Shown one piece after another: positions 1-7,732 of a stretch of 64,000 nucleotides of DNA. The stretch comes from an uncultured Thiotrichales bacterium (GTDB lineage: Bacteria > Pseudomonadota > Gammaproteobacteria > CAIRSR01). How positions within the stretch are numbered: position 1 is the stretch's first letter; every line of letters begins with the position of its first letter. The notes under the pieces were generated by a model. The model made no database searches and had not been told where the DNA came from. It saw nothing but the letters and a program-made list of their open reading frames with translations. The position numbers were made by a program, and so were the translations under genes. The stretch lies in contig CAIRSR010000219.1 in the NCBI GenBank assembly GCA_903881315.1, forward strand, positions 1-64,000, in the 5' to 3' direction.

Positions 1-124
1 CAGAGACCTTGGCGCGGGTGATGTAGTCCTGATAGGCAGGAAGGGCAACAGCAGCCAGGATGCCAATGATAGCAACCACGATCATCAGTTCGATGAGGGT
101 GAAGCCCTTTTGGTTTTGGTACAT
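1..124 (-). CDS. pilA: Type IV major pilin PilA, N-terminal fragment
   Basis: Only the first 41 codons are inside the window; the rest runs off the left edge. The start of the product is a class III prepilin: a short charged leader (MYQNQKG), then the prepilin peptidase site G/FTLIE with the conserved Glu at mature position 5, then a hydrophobic helix ([19 protein letters not shown]) that packs in the pilus core. The product would be cleaved and N-methylated by PilD and assembled into type IV pili. The start is well supported by a GAGGAG Shine-Dalgarno 6 bases before the ATG. A sigma-54 promoter lies about 85 bases upstream (separate entry). Pilin rather than pseudopilin is inferred from the PilA-like leader and the promoter; a minor pilin cannot be excluded because the variable C-terminal part is missing. 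Confidence 0.93.
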   Translation of the reverse strand, partial: MYQNQKGFTLIELMIVVAIIGILAAVALPAYQDYITRAKVS

Positions 125-170
125 GAGAATCTCCTCGGTATGGAACGAATAACATTTATGGGTTGAATTC

Positions 171-203
171 TGAGATGGCTGTCATGGTTTGTCAGCCATC
201 TCA
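171..203. repeat. 11-bp perfect inverted repeat in the pilA upstream region
   Basis: TGAGATGGCTG (171-181) and CAGCCATCTCA (193-203) are perfect reverse complements around an 11-base loop. The repeat overlaps the predicted transcription start (about 198), so it would be only partly transcribed as a leader hairpin. It may instead act as a DNA element, or as a hairpin from read-through transcripts. Function unknown. Confidence 0.6.
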
Positions 204-207
204 CCCC

Positions 208-224
208 AAGCACAATGTGTGCCA
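208..224 (-). promoter_or_regulatory. Sigma-54 (-24/-12) promoter of pilA
   Basis: On the minus strand the sequence reads TGGCACACATTGTGCTT, close to the sigma-54 consensus TGGCAC-N5-TTGCW, with the GG (222-223) and GC (210-211) dinucleotides exactly 10 bases apart. The predicted start is near 198, giving a leader of about 75 bases before the pilA ATG. In Pseudomonas and relatives pilA is transcribed by sigma-54 RNA polymerase under PilR, and a PilR/NtrC-type activator is encoded at 47414-48787. Confidence 0.75.
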
Positions 225-290
225 CAAGACCGCATTCAATGCGCAGCAACGATCCCGATAACAGCAACCAGGTTCGTCAATATGCGGTTA

Positions 291-307
291 GTGACCTGTT
301 TGGTCAC
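291..307. repeat. Small inverted repeat between pilA and the rpn-like gene
   Basis: GTGACC (291-296) and GGTCAC (302-307) form a perfect 6-bp stem with loop TGTTT in the divergent intergenic region. It is 68-84 bases upstream of the pilA -24 element, a typical distance for an activator site, but no specific regulator motif is recognised. Confidence 0.35.
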
Positions 308-399
308 AAAGTAACATCGGCGTCTCTGCGCTTGGTAAACGAGCGCCTCTTGTCCCTCGCCATGGCTCGCAATACCTGGCTTGAGGGATAACCCATGGC

Positions 400-405
400 T
401 ATAAT
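400..405 (+). promoter_or_regulatory. Perfect TATAAT -10 box directly before the rpn-like gene
   Basis: TATAAT at 400-405 matches the sigma-70 -10 consensus exactly and ends 6 bases before the ATG at 412, so the predicted start site falls on the initiation codon. There is no Shine-Dalgarno before that ATG. Either the mRNA is leaderless, or the box is fortuitous. No good -35 is present at 16-18 bases. Confidence 0.35.
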
Positions 406-411
406 ATCCTC

Positions 412-1425
412 ATGTCCACCCCCACCAGCCCACACGATCACTTTTTCAAGGAAAGCTTCTCTCGTCCCGATGCGGCGGCTGACTTGTTACAATGCGCCCT
501 GCCAGCCCATGTCATCGGCGCACTCGATCTCGCCACCCTCAGGACAACCAAGGGCAGTTTTGTTACCCCAAACCTCCGTGAACACCATACCGACTTACTC
601 TTCGAGGTGGTCGGGCGCGATGGCTCCCCAGCGTTAATCTATCTGCTGATGGAGTACAAGAGCAGTCCGGAGCGGTGGGTCGCTCTCGATATGCTGCGTT
701 ACGCAAGCGATATCTGGCGCGACTGGCTAAAGAAACAGACAGAACGCGGGGTACCGTGGCCCAAACAACTACCACCGATCATTCCATTGGTGCTGTACCA
801 CGGCACAGATCGCTGGACGGCTCCTGCTGACGTCGCAGAACTGATACACACACCAGCAGCATTAGCGCGTTATCGCCCCCACCTCCGACACGAACTGCTC
901 GATCTCTCCAAAGTTACCGACGAGACACTCCCGGTCGGCATCGTCTCACGAGTGGCGTTACTGGCACTCAAGTACATCTTCCGCCCGGAAATCTCAGAGC
1001 GAGTCGTAGAAATCGTAGCCACCCTGAACAAATTGAACGAATGTCCGGGTAGACTTGCGTACATTCGCACTGTTTTAGATTATCTCATCATCGCGGCCTA
1101 CGAACTCAATGCCGAACGGCTGCGACAGGTGGTAAAAGAAGAATTTCACGAGGGAGACAGGGTCATGCCAACGATCGCCGAACAATGGTTACAACAAGGT
1201 ATTCAGCAGGGCATTCAGACCGGACTGCACCAAGGCAGACACCAGGAGGCAAACCTACTGGTAGAGCGCCTGTTGCGCCGCCGCTTCGGATTGCTCCCGC
1301 AATGGGCGGTGAATCGGCTAGCGATGGCGACAGCAGAGGATCTGGAGCAATACGGAGAGCGTCTCCTGGATGCAACCACCCTAGAGTCAGTATTCCATGA
1401 GAGTGGGACAGCAGTAACCGATTGA
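412..1425 (+). CDS. Rpn family recombination-promoting nuclease / YhgA-type putative transposase
   Basis: The 337-residue product belongs to the Rpn/YhgA (Transposase_31, PD-(D/E)XK) family. The N-terminal nuclease core shows the fold's active-site pattern: Asp61 in HHTDLLFEV, then Glu81-Tyr-Lys83 in LLMEYKSS. The region 85-130 (LDMLRYASDIWRDW) and PLVLYHG match the family. After about residue 250 there is a glutamine/glycine-rich stretch (QQGIQQGIQTGLHQG) followed by a DUF4351-like tail (LLVERLLRRRFGLLP). Rpn proteins of E. coli are DNA endonucleases that stimulate RecA-independent recombination; some are now linked to phage defence. The gene stands alone, divergent from pilA. A second, distinct member is at 13545-14360. 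The ATG at 412 follows the family start closely (SPHDHFFKESFSRPD). Confidence 0.88.
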   Translation: MSTPTSPHDHFFKESFSRPDAAADLLQCALPAHVIGALDLATLRTTKGSFVTPNLREHHTDLLFEVVGRDGSPALIYLLMEYKSSPERWVALDMLRYASDIWRDWLKKQTERGVPWPKQLPPIIPLVLYHGTDRWTAPADVAELIHTPAALARYRPHLRHELLDLSKVTDETLPVGIVSRVALLALKYIFRPEISERVVEIVATLNKLNECPGRLAYIRTVLDYLIIAAYELNAERLRQVVKEEFHEGDRVMPTIAEQWLQQGIQQGIQTGLHQGRHQEANLLVERLLRRRFGLLPQWAVNRLAMATAEDLEQYGERLLDATTLESVFHESGTAVTD

Positions 1426-1533
1426 CGAGCGGGCGTGTTGTCGAACGTAGCCTCTCCCCTGCTCCCCCCGAAAGCCCCCACCCTCACCCGCAAAGAGGGA
1501 GACCCCTCTCGTTACTAGAACATTGATAATATC

Positions 1534-3069
1534 ATGGAATTTCACCCGATCTATTATCGCGAGCGCCTGCAGATCATCAACCAATACGGGGACATCGGCA
1601 TCGCTACCCTATGGACGCCACCAAGCCGAGTGATTGGCCTGCTCGGCAAGCTGGGTATCGATCTGACCCCTGAGACATCGCGCGTCGCAGTCATTGCCAA
1701 CTTCTACGGCAAGGGACTCCCCGAACTCCTCCGCAACCTGCTCTGGAATCCCCAGATCACCCAACTGATAGTGCTCGGCCAAGACCTATCCGGGTCTCGG
1801 GATGATCTGGTAGCCTTTTTTGAGCACGGCATTGAGCCCACCCTATTCGTGGACACCAAGGCCTTTCGTATCAAGGGACGACGCAGGATCATCGATGGGC
1901 TCGTCACCAACGATTGCTTTCTGTCCCCGATTCGGGTCACGGCACTGGGTACGGTCACCGCCCCAGAAACCGCCCTCGCGCTCTCTGACTACTTCGTAAA
2001 CCTAGCGCCACCACCACCCCCACCAGAAGAGGATGAGCGCCTGTATGTTCCCATCCCAGAAAATAAGGTGACCAGGTTTCCCTCCGAGCCGAGAAGCCAC
2101 ACCATTGTACGCGCCTCCCCACTCGAGGCTTGGCTCGAACTCATCTTCCGGCTCTATCGCTTTGGGTACTGGGTAACGCTAGAAAAAGGCCAGCGCAAAG
2201 AATTACAGAATGTTCATGTGGTCGTCACCGAACCCGCCGACGACCCAGCAGAGGCCCTGGCTCGCTTTGGCTTTACCCTAGAGGGCCAGGAAGGCAGCCT
2301 GCGCCGCTACCAAACGGCCATCCTTGACCCAAGCAATCCCGAGGATCCTAGCCCCTTAGATGGGGACACTAGGCCAACCAGGTATTACACCTACGGCCAC
2401 CGGATGCGCGCCTATTTTGGCAAGGATAACCTAGCGGCCATTGTTGCTGAACTAAAGCGCCACCCAGAGAGTCGTCATACCTACCTGACCCTCTGGGACG
2501 CAGTGCGCGACCTCGAGCCTGGCGCAACCTCGCCGTGCCTCGTCTCGCTGTTCTTCCGCAGGTTCGATGACAAACTGACCCTCACTGCCACCTTCCGCAC
2601 CCACAATGCCCGCAATGCCTGGTTGGTGAACCTCTACGGGCTGATGGCGGTGCAGCGCCATGTGGCCTCTCAGGTAGACCTTCCGGTCGGGCCCATCACC
2701 GTGATAAGCCATTCTATCTCTATCCAGCAGGGCGACCTCGAAGAGGCGGCGAGTATCGTGAAGTCGCGGAAATCAGACGATACCCTCTATTTTAAAACGG
2801 GAAAATCTTCTTTGCGGGAGGATCCCAATGGCTATTTTACGGTAGCCATTGATCCGGAAAAGGCCGAGATCATCCTCGAACATATCCATGATGGCATGTC
2901 CTTGGCAAAATACCGTGGTAAAACCGCCAAAGAGATCCATGTCCAGTTAGAACGCGATACGGCCATCTCATTGGTCTCCCATGCGCTTTATATTGGCGAT
3001 CAGCTCGCACGAGCAGAAGCGAGACTACCTACTCGCCCAACCCAGCAACCCCAAGAAGCCGCGTTATGA
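1534..3069 (+). CDS. Thymidylate synthase-like protein with MtrA-like N-terminal region and DUF4346-like tail
   Basis: The 511-residue protein appears to have three parts. Residues about 20-150 resemble the tetrahydromethanopterin S-methyltransferase subunit A-like module (VAVIANFYGKGLPELLRNLL, LIVLGQDLSG). Residues about 320-400 resemble a thymidylate synthase core: SPC at 333-335 aligns with the catalytic Cys of TS, FRTH (354-357) with the phosphate-binding Arg segment, and Asn366 in WLVNLYGLM with the base-recognition Asn. Residues about 410-480 (REDPNGYFTVAIDPEKAEII) resemble DUF4346. TS-fold enzymes transfer a C1 unit from folate to C5 of a pyrimidine nucleotide (dTMP synthases, dCMP/CMP hydroxymethylases). 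The substrate here is unknown. It is the first gene of a trio, overlapping the next by 4 bases. Domain names are from memory of family patterns; the TS match is the most visible. Confidence 0.72.
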   Translation: MEFHPIYYRERLQIINQYGDIGIATLWTPPSRVIGLLGKLGIDLTPETSRVAVIANFYGKGLPELLRNLLWNPQITQLIVLGQDLSGSRDDLVAFFEHGIEPTLFVDTKAFRIKGRRRIIDGLVTNDCFLSPIRVTALGTVTAPETALALSDYFVNLAPPPPPPEEDERLYVPIPENKVTRFPSEPRSHTIVRASPLEAWLELIFRLYRFGYWVTLEKGQRKELQNVHVVVTEPADDPAEALARFGFTLEGQEGSLRRYQTAILDPSNPEDPSPLDGDTRPTRYYTYGHRMRAYFGKDNLAAIVAELKRHPESRHTYLTLWDAVRDLEPGATSPCLVSLFFRRFDDKLTLTATFRTHNARNAWLVNLYGLMAVQRHVASQVDLPVGPITVISHSISIQQGDLEEAASIVKSRKSDDTLYFKTGKSSLREDPNGYFTVAIDPEKAEIILEHIHDGMSLAKYRGKTAKEIHVQLERDTAISLVSHALYIGDQLARAEARLPTRPTQQPQEAAL

Positions 3070-3737
3070 TGGTTTTTCTCGATATTGGCTCAACCCTCCT
3101 CGGTGGCCCAGCACAAGGCCCCGCACAGCGCTTGCGGGAAATGCTGGCCCTTGGCGCAGAACACCTCCCGGCGATTACCAAAACGCTGTTCACCACGCCC
3201 TACACAACCCCTGAAGAACTTGCTGAAATCTTGACAGAACGCCTGCACCTCGCGCCCCCCGCAACACTAGAAGCCGTGGGACAGATATGGCACAATCAAC
3301 TGGCAGAGGCCTATGCCATACCAGGTTCGCAAGCGACTGTAGCAGCGCTTAGAAACGCCAACGTGTCGTGTGCCTACCTCTCGAATATCTGGCCGCCGTT
3401 TTTTGAGGGATTCGCCCGTTATTTCCCAACCGAAGCACACATGAGCCCCTGCTATCTTTCCTATCGCATCGGCCTCACCAAACCGGATCCGCTTTTCTTT
3501 CGTACCGCGCTCACCGAACTCGGCGTTTCACCACAAGACGCAATCATGATCGGCGATACTTACCAGGATGATATTGCCCCGGCTATCGCGCTCGGAATGA
3601 AGACCGTATGGGTTCTAGCCCGCCCAGAAAAAGAGCGAAAGGACATCGTCCGTGTCCTGAATAATACCGCGTCGGCACCGTCCCTCACCATCGCATCGAT
3701 TGGTGACCTTACCCTTGATCACCTAAGTGCACGTTAA
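3066..3737 (+). CDS. HAD superfamily hydrolase with altered motif I
   Basis: This 223-residue protein has the HAD layout: nucleophile Asp6 in VFLDIGST, an alpha-helical cap (about 15-100), motif II Ser in CAYLSNIW, motif III Lys in GLTKPDPLFF, and motif IV GDTYQDD at 163-169. HAD phosphatases carry DxD in motif I; here the second Asp, the general acid, is Gly8 (D-I-G-S-T). That argues against an ordinary phosphatase, although the nucleophile is kept. The gene starts inside the stop of the TS-like gene (ATGA overlap; a second ATG follows directly at 3069) and its stop overlaps the next start by one base. Translational coupling suggests a shared pathway, possibly handling a nucleotide product of its neighbour. 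No specific function is recognised. Confidence 0.82.
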   Translation: MMVFLDIGSTLLGGPAQGPAQRLREMLALGAEHLPAITKTLFTTPYTTPEELAEILTERLHLAPPATLEAVGQIWHNQLAEAYAIPGSQATVAALRNANVSCAYLSNIWPPFFEGFARYFPTEAHMSPCYLSYRIGLTKPDPLFFRTALTELGVSPQDAIMIGDTYQDDIAPAIALGMKTVWVLARPEKERKDIVRVLNNTASAPSLTIASIGDLTLDHLSAR

Positions 3738-4393
3738 TGACCAAACCACAACATCAGAGACTCGTCCGATTCGAGACTATCCCAGAAGCGACCCTGCTCG
3801 CCATGCTGAAGAACACTCGTCTCAAAGGACACGGGCAGCCCAGTATCTACGCCGAGGCAAGTCTCGAATTGGTGCGCATCGATCCGAACCTGTTACGACC
3901 CGCACAAAACTACGTTCTTGCCGAGGATGTCGAGACCATTCTCCAGCTACACGACACCTTCTGGAATCACGATATCGATATCTTTTCTCTACAAGGCGGA
4001 TTACGTTTCTGGCTCCAGGGAGAAGAAGACCATAATACCGAAGGGCCAATCCCGCTCATCCCGCCCATCATTGAAGAATCGATAGAACCCGACGGCACAA
4101 AGATCTTGCTCATCTGTGACGGTATGCACCGCGTCTATGCGGCGCGTGCGCGTGGCTCCCTCATCAATGTCGTGGTGGCGCGTGGCGTTCCCACCCAATA
4201 CCCTTATTACGCATTCGCGGTTCCTGGCGGTTGGGGTGATGTGCAACATCTGCCTTCTCTCCCGGATGGCTTTGTAAAAAAACACTATCGTGACGAACAG
4301 AACTACAAGGCATTATTCCGCGATTTTAATGCACTGTTGCCTGGGGTTCAGAAACAACGCAAGCGAACAAATCCCGGCCATCTGACACCATAA
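3737..4393 (+). CDS. ParB/sulfiredoxin-like domain protein of unknown function
   Basis: A 218-residue soluble protein whose start shares one base with the preceding stop (TAATG). The most telling motif is LLICDGMHRVYAARARG at about residues 126-142, which resembles the DGxHR loop of ParB/Srx-fold proteins, used there for nucleotide (CTP or ATP) binding or hydrolysis. The preceding segment (LRPAQNYVLAEDVETILQL) could be the first part of that domain. The C-terminal half (YPYYAFAVPGGWGDVQHLP, NYKALFRDFN) is not recognised. No signal peptide or membrane segment. As the third member of the TS-like/HAD/ParB-like operon it may bind or transfer a nucleotide in the same pathway; that is inference only. 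Confidence 0.6.
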   Translation: MTKPQHQRLVRFETIPEATLLAMLKNTRLKGHGQPSIYAEASLELVRIDPNLLRPAQNYVLAEDVETILQLHDTFWNHDIDIFSLQGGLRFWLQGEEDHNTEGPIPLIPPIIEESIEPDGTKILLICDGMHRVYAARARGSLINVVVARGVPTQYPYYAFAVPGGWGDVQHLPSLPDGFVKKHYRDEQNYKALFRDFNALLPGVQKQRKRTNPGHLTP

Positions 4394-4402
4394 GATACAA
4401 TT

Positions 4403-6322
4403 ATGCGCAACACACTCACTCGCTATCTAGGAGCTGCAATACTCCTTCTGCTGAGTATGCCCCCGGGCCTTGGCGCGGGAGTAACCTCCCCGTCGTCGCC
4501 CCTATCCGAACCACCAAAGGGAAAATTCTCGGTTCTGAACAACCAACCTGGTGACGATGAACCGCTACCCCCGGAGATTGCCTTCCCCTTTTTGGCGGAG
4601 GCGACCAACGCCACCACGCTAACCGCCAATTGGAATATCACACCGGGTTATTACCTCTATCGGGACAAGATCCACCTACGACTAGTCAATGCCCCAAGCG
4701 GGGTTAGCCTAGACGCGATTGTGTTACCACCCAGCGACACCAAAAAGGACGACGATCTGGGCGTCGTAGAGGTCTACCACACCCCGTTGGCCATACGCTT
4801 GCCTCTCCAGCGTCCGCCGGGTGGAGCCCTCACAGTAACCCTAGAGGCAAAGTTTCAGGGTTGCGCTGAGAATCGCCTGTGTTATCCCCCCCAGACCCGC
4901 TCCATTGCGCTGACCTTACCACCCTTCACCCCCGACCAAGGAAACAGCGCACCACAGACTACCCCTCTTGTCGGAACAGTGCCGTCCTTAGCAACCGATT
5001 CCGAACAGGACAGGATTACCGCATTCCTCGCCAACGGCAACCAATTGTTGGTGCTCGCCTGGTTTTTTGGCATCGGACTATTGCTCGCTTTCACGCCCTG
5101 CATCTTTCCCATGTTCCCGATCCTCTCCAGCATCATTGTGGGACAGGGCAAGGATCTGACGACGGCGCGCGCCTTCTCGCTCTCCCTCGTTTATGTAATC
5201 GCCATGGCCGCCACCTATACCACCGCTGGCGTCGTGGCCGGGCTAGTCGGCACCAACCTCCAGATCCTGTTCCAAGACCCCTGGATTATCGGTGCCTTTA
5301 GCGCCGTATTCGTCGCCCTCGCTTTGTCGATGTTCGGCTTGTTCGAGTTACAACTGCCGCTCCAACTGCAAAACCACATTACGACGCTCTCCAATCACCA
5401 GACCGGAGGCACCTATGTTGGGGTGGCCGTGATGGGATTCCTCTCCGCCCTCGTCGTCGGCCCCTGTATCGCTCCGCCACTCGCTGGGACGCTGCTCTAC
5501 ATCAGCCAAAGCGGTAACGCCGTACAAGGCGGCCTCGCGCTGTTCTCCATGAGCATTGGCATGGGCATCCCCCTCCTCGTCATTGGCACAACCGGAGGAC
5601 GTTGGCTACCCAAGGCGGGCGCATGGATGGACGCAATCAAGGCAATCTTTGGGGTACTCCTGCTAACGGTTGCACTAACCCTACTAGAGCGCATCCTACC
5701 CGCCTCAGTCACCCTGCCCTTGTGGACAACGCTCTTTATTGTATGCGGAACCTACCTCGGTGCCTTGGACGCTCTGCCACTGGGGGCGGCATCCGGTTGG
5801 CGGCGACTATGGAAAGGGTTTGGGGTAGTATTATTGGTTCAAGGTGTCCTGATCTTAGTCGGTGCCGCAAGTGGCAGTGATGACCCTTGGCAACCACTAA
5901 AATGCCTCCGTATGAACCCACCCTTCTCGTCAGCGCATAGTAGCGATACGATCGACACTGACACGGCAGGCACTCTGTCCTTCCAGCGGATAGCGAGTCC
6001 GCTTGAGTTGGATCAGGCCCTGGCTAGCGCCGAGTCTCACCCGGTGTTGCTGGATTTTTATGCCGATTGGTGCGTGGAGTGCAAGCGCATGGAACAGGTC
6101 ACCTTCTCCGACGCAGCCGTGCGTGCAGCCCTCTCTGAGGTGATTCTGCTGCGTGCCGACGTGACCAAAAACACCGAGGCTGACCAGGCGCTGCTCCGTC
6201 GATTCGAACTTTTCGGCCCACCCGCCCTGTTGTTTTTCGACGCGAATGGAAAAGAGCGACGCGATGCGCGGATAATAGGCTTCGCCGATGCCGCGCAACT
6301 TCGTGCCCACCTAGAGCATTGA
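4403..6322 (+). CDS. dsbD: Thiol:disulfide interchange protein DsbD
   Basis: Full-length (639 aa) DsbD, which carries electrons from cytoplasmic thioredoxin across the inner membrane to periplasmic DsbC/DsbG and cytochrome c maturation. A signal peptide ([19 protein letters not shown]) is followed by the periplasmic alpha domain with Cys154 and Cys160 (CAENRLC). The 8-helix membrane domain has Cys233 ([11 protein letters not shown]) and Cys355 ([10 protein letters not shown]). The C-terminal thioredoxin-like gamma domain has C557-V-E-C560 in YADWCVECK. All three redox pairs are therefore intact. The gene begins 9 bases after the ParB-like gene, so it may be co-transcribed with the trio, though no functional link is evident. 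The heme-handling gene ccmC, whose pathway uses DsbD-derived reductant, lies elsewhere in the window (19911-20666). Confidence 0.97.
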   Translation: MRNTLTRYLGAAILLLLSMPPGLGAGVTSPSSPLSEPPKGKFSVLNNQPGDDEPLPPEIAFPFLAEATNATTLTANWNITPGYYLYRDKIHLRLVNAPSGVSLDAIVLPPSDTKKDDDLGVVEVYHTPLAIRLPLQRPPGGALTVTLEAKFQGCAENRLCYPPQTRSIALTLPPFTPDQGNSAPQTTPLVGTVPSLATDSEQDRITAFLANGNQLLVLAWFFGIGLLLAFTPCIFPMFPILSSIIVGQGKDLTTARAFSLSLVYVIAMAATYTTAGVVAGLVGTNLQILFQDPWIIGAFSAVFVALALSMFGLFELQLPLQLQNHITTLSNHQTGGTYVGVAVMGFLSALVVGPCIAPPLAGTLLYISQSGNAVQGGLALFSMSIGMGIPLLVIGTTGGRWLPKAGAWMDAIKAIFGVLLLTVALTLLERILPASVTLPLWTTLFIVCGTYLGALDALPLGAASGWRRLWKGFGVVLLVQGVLILVGAASGSDDPWQPLKCLRMNPPFSSAHSSDTIDTDTAGTLSFQRIASPLELDQALASAESHPVLLDFYADWCVECKRMEQVTFSDAAVRAALSEVILLRADVTKNTEADQALLRRFELFGPPALLFFDANGKERRDARIIGFADAAQLRAHLEH

Positions 6323-6365
6323 TACTGCCCGCAGACCACATCACCTCCACCAGAAACTGCCCACA

Positions 6366-7115
6366 ATGACTGAATCCAACGAAACTACCCACTTTGGTTT
6401 CCAGCAAGTCCCGATCAAGGAAAAAGCGAGCCGGGTTGATGCGGTTTTTGACTCCGTTGCGAATCGCTACGACATCATGAACGACCTCATGTCTCTCGGC
6501 ATTCATCGCTTGTGGAAACATTTTACGGTCGATATCGCCGGTGTACGCAACGGCGAGCGCGTATTGGATGTGGCCGGGGGTACTGGCGATCTGACGCTCG
6601 CCTTCGCCAAACAGGTCGGGACACAAGGCATGGTGGTCGCCGCCGACATCAACGCCAGCATGATAGCCGTCGGCAGAGACCGGATTATCGATAGTGGATA
6701 TGCGGACATTGTCTCCTACGTCCAGTGCGACGCCCAAAATCTACCGTTCCCTGACAACTATTTTCATTGCATCACCATTGCCTTTGGGTTACGCAATGTC
6801 ACCCATATCGATCGGGCGCTCTCGTCTATGTTTCGGATTCTACGACCGGGCGGTCGCCTACTGGTGCTAGAATTTTCCAAACCAGCAGAGTTCATCCAAC
6901 CAGCGTATGACCTCTATTCGTTTAAAGTACTGCCCATGCTCGGCAACCTCGTGGTCAACGACGCGGCCAGTTATCGCTACCTTGCCGAATCGATTCGTAT
7001 GCACCCCGACCAAGAAACCCTCAAAGGGATGATGGAAACCGCACATTTTAGGCGTTGTGGATATTTTAATCTCACGGGCGGGATCGCCGCTCTGCACCGT
7101 GGATACAAGCTATGA
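6366..7115 (+). CDS. ubiE: Ubiquinone/menaquinone biosynthesis C-methyltransferase UbiE
   Basis: A 249-residue class I SAM-dependent methyltransferase (E. coli UbiE 251 aa) that methylates the quinone ring carbon in ubiquinone synthesis (and demethylmenaquinone where present). Diagnostic motifs: [20 protein letters not shown] at the N-terminus, the [14 protein letters not shown] helix, the SAM loop [13 protein letters not shown] at about 63-75, the acidic loop [10 protein letters not shown], and [17 protein letters not shown]. The C-terminal [10 protein letters not shown] is the normal end. The downstream RDD gene overlaps its stop by 4 bases and ubiB follows, so this is a ubiquinone operon. 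Confidence 0.98.
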   Translation: MTESNETTHFGFQQVPIKEKASRVDAVFDSVANRYDIMNDLMSLGIHRLWKHFTVDIAGVRNGERVLDVAGGTGDLTLAFAKQVGTQGMVVAADINASMIAVGRDRIIDSGYADIVSYVQCDAQNLPFPDNYFHCITIAFGLRNVTHIDRALSSMFRILRPGGRLLVLEFSKPAEFIQPAYDLYSFKVLPMLGNLVVNDAASYRYLAESIRMHPDQETLKGMMETAHFRRCGYFNLTGGIAALHRGYKL

Positions 7116-7678
7116 GCTTACCTCCAATCGAAGTTGTGGTGGATCTGAAGGTGACGGTATTACCCGATGCCCCGCTGATCGCAGAGACCGACCCAGCACC
7201 ACACACCTGTCATGCTGGCTTCTGGCGTCGATTGGTCGCCGTTTGCATCGACCTTGTTATTTTTATCCCCATACTCGGGTTCTTGCTCTACCTGGTGTAT
7301 GGGGCATCCTATTTCGATGAGATGCTGGGCGCTGCCGTACGCCTCCGCCAAGGGGAGAGCGGCAATAATGACCTCCTCGCCATTCACGGCATTGGTGACG
7401 CGATCATTACCAATCTCCTGCCCGTGCTCTTGGTGGTCTATTTCTGGATGCGTCACCTCGGCACACCCGGAAAATTGCTGCTCGGCTGCCACATCGTTGA
7501 CGCCAACAGTGGTGCCCCGCTTAGTCTGAAGCAATCGCTCCTGCGCAATTTAGGATACGTCTTTTCTCTGTTGGCGTTTGGCTTAGGCTTCCTGTGGATT
7601 GCCTGGGACGTGCGTAAACAGGGACTGCACGATAAAATCGCACGGTCGGTGGTCATCCGACGGCAGTGCAGTCAATAA
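7112..7678 (+). CDS. RDD family membrane protein
   Basis: A 188-residue integral membrane protein of the RDD family. The family pattern is visible: [15 protein letters not shown] (the Arg-Asp helix) at about residues 33-47, a second helix near 90-105 ([16 protein letters not shown]), then [27 protein letters not shown] and [13 protein letters not shown] near the C-terminus. RDD proteins are poorly understood; some are proposed ion exchangers. The gene overlaps ubiE (ATGA) and precedes ubiB, exactly where many gammaproteobacteria carry ubiJ, an SCP2-domain assembly factor. It bears no resemblance to UbiJ, so a role in ubiquinone assembly is only suggested by position. Confidence 0.88.
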   Translation: MSLPPIEVVVDLKVTVLPDAPLIAETDPAPHTCHAGFWRRLVAVCIDLVIFIPILGFLLYLVYGASYFDEMLGAAVRLRQGESGNNDLLAIHGIGDAIITNLLPVLLVVYFWMRHLGTPGKLLLGCHIVDANSGAPLSLKQSLLRNLGYVFSLLAFGLGFLWIAWDVRKQGLHDKIARSVVIRRQCSQ

Positions 7679-7732
7679 CTCTATCCGTGCAACCACGCAA
7701 TCTCTCACCGAGACAGCAGCGAAGGGAACCTC

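Noticed and set aside
395-637. 80-codon frame overlapping the start of the Rpn-like gene
   Set aside because: Out of frame with a gene that has clear family motifs; no family resemblance and no Shine-Dalgarno.
1494-1509. AGAGGG/CCCTCT hairpin after the first Rpn-like gene as a terminator
   Set aside because: Short stem and no U-tract follows; not enough to call termination.
6099-6737. 212-codon minus-strand frame across the dsbD-ubiE junction
   Set aside because: Antisense to two well-identified genes; sequence is a mirror of their codons and shows no domain.
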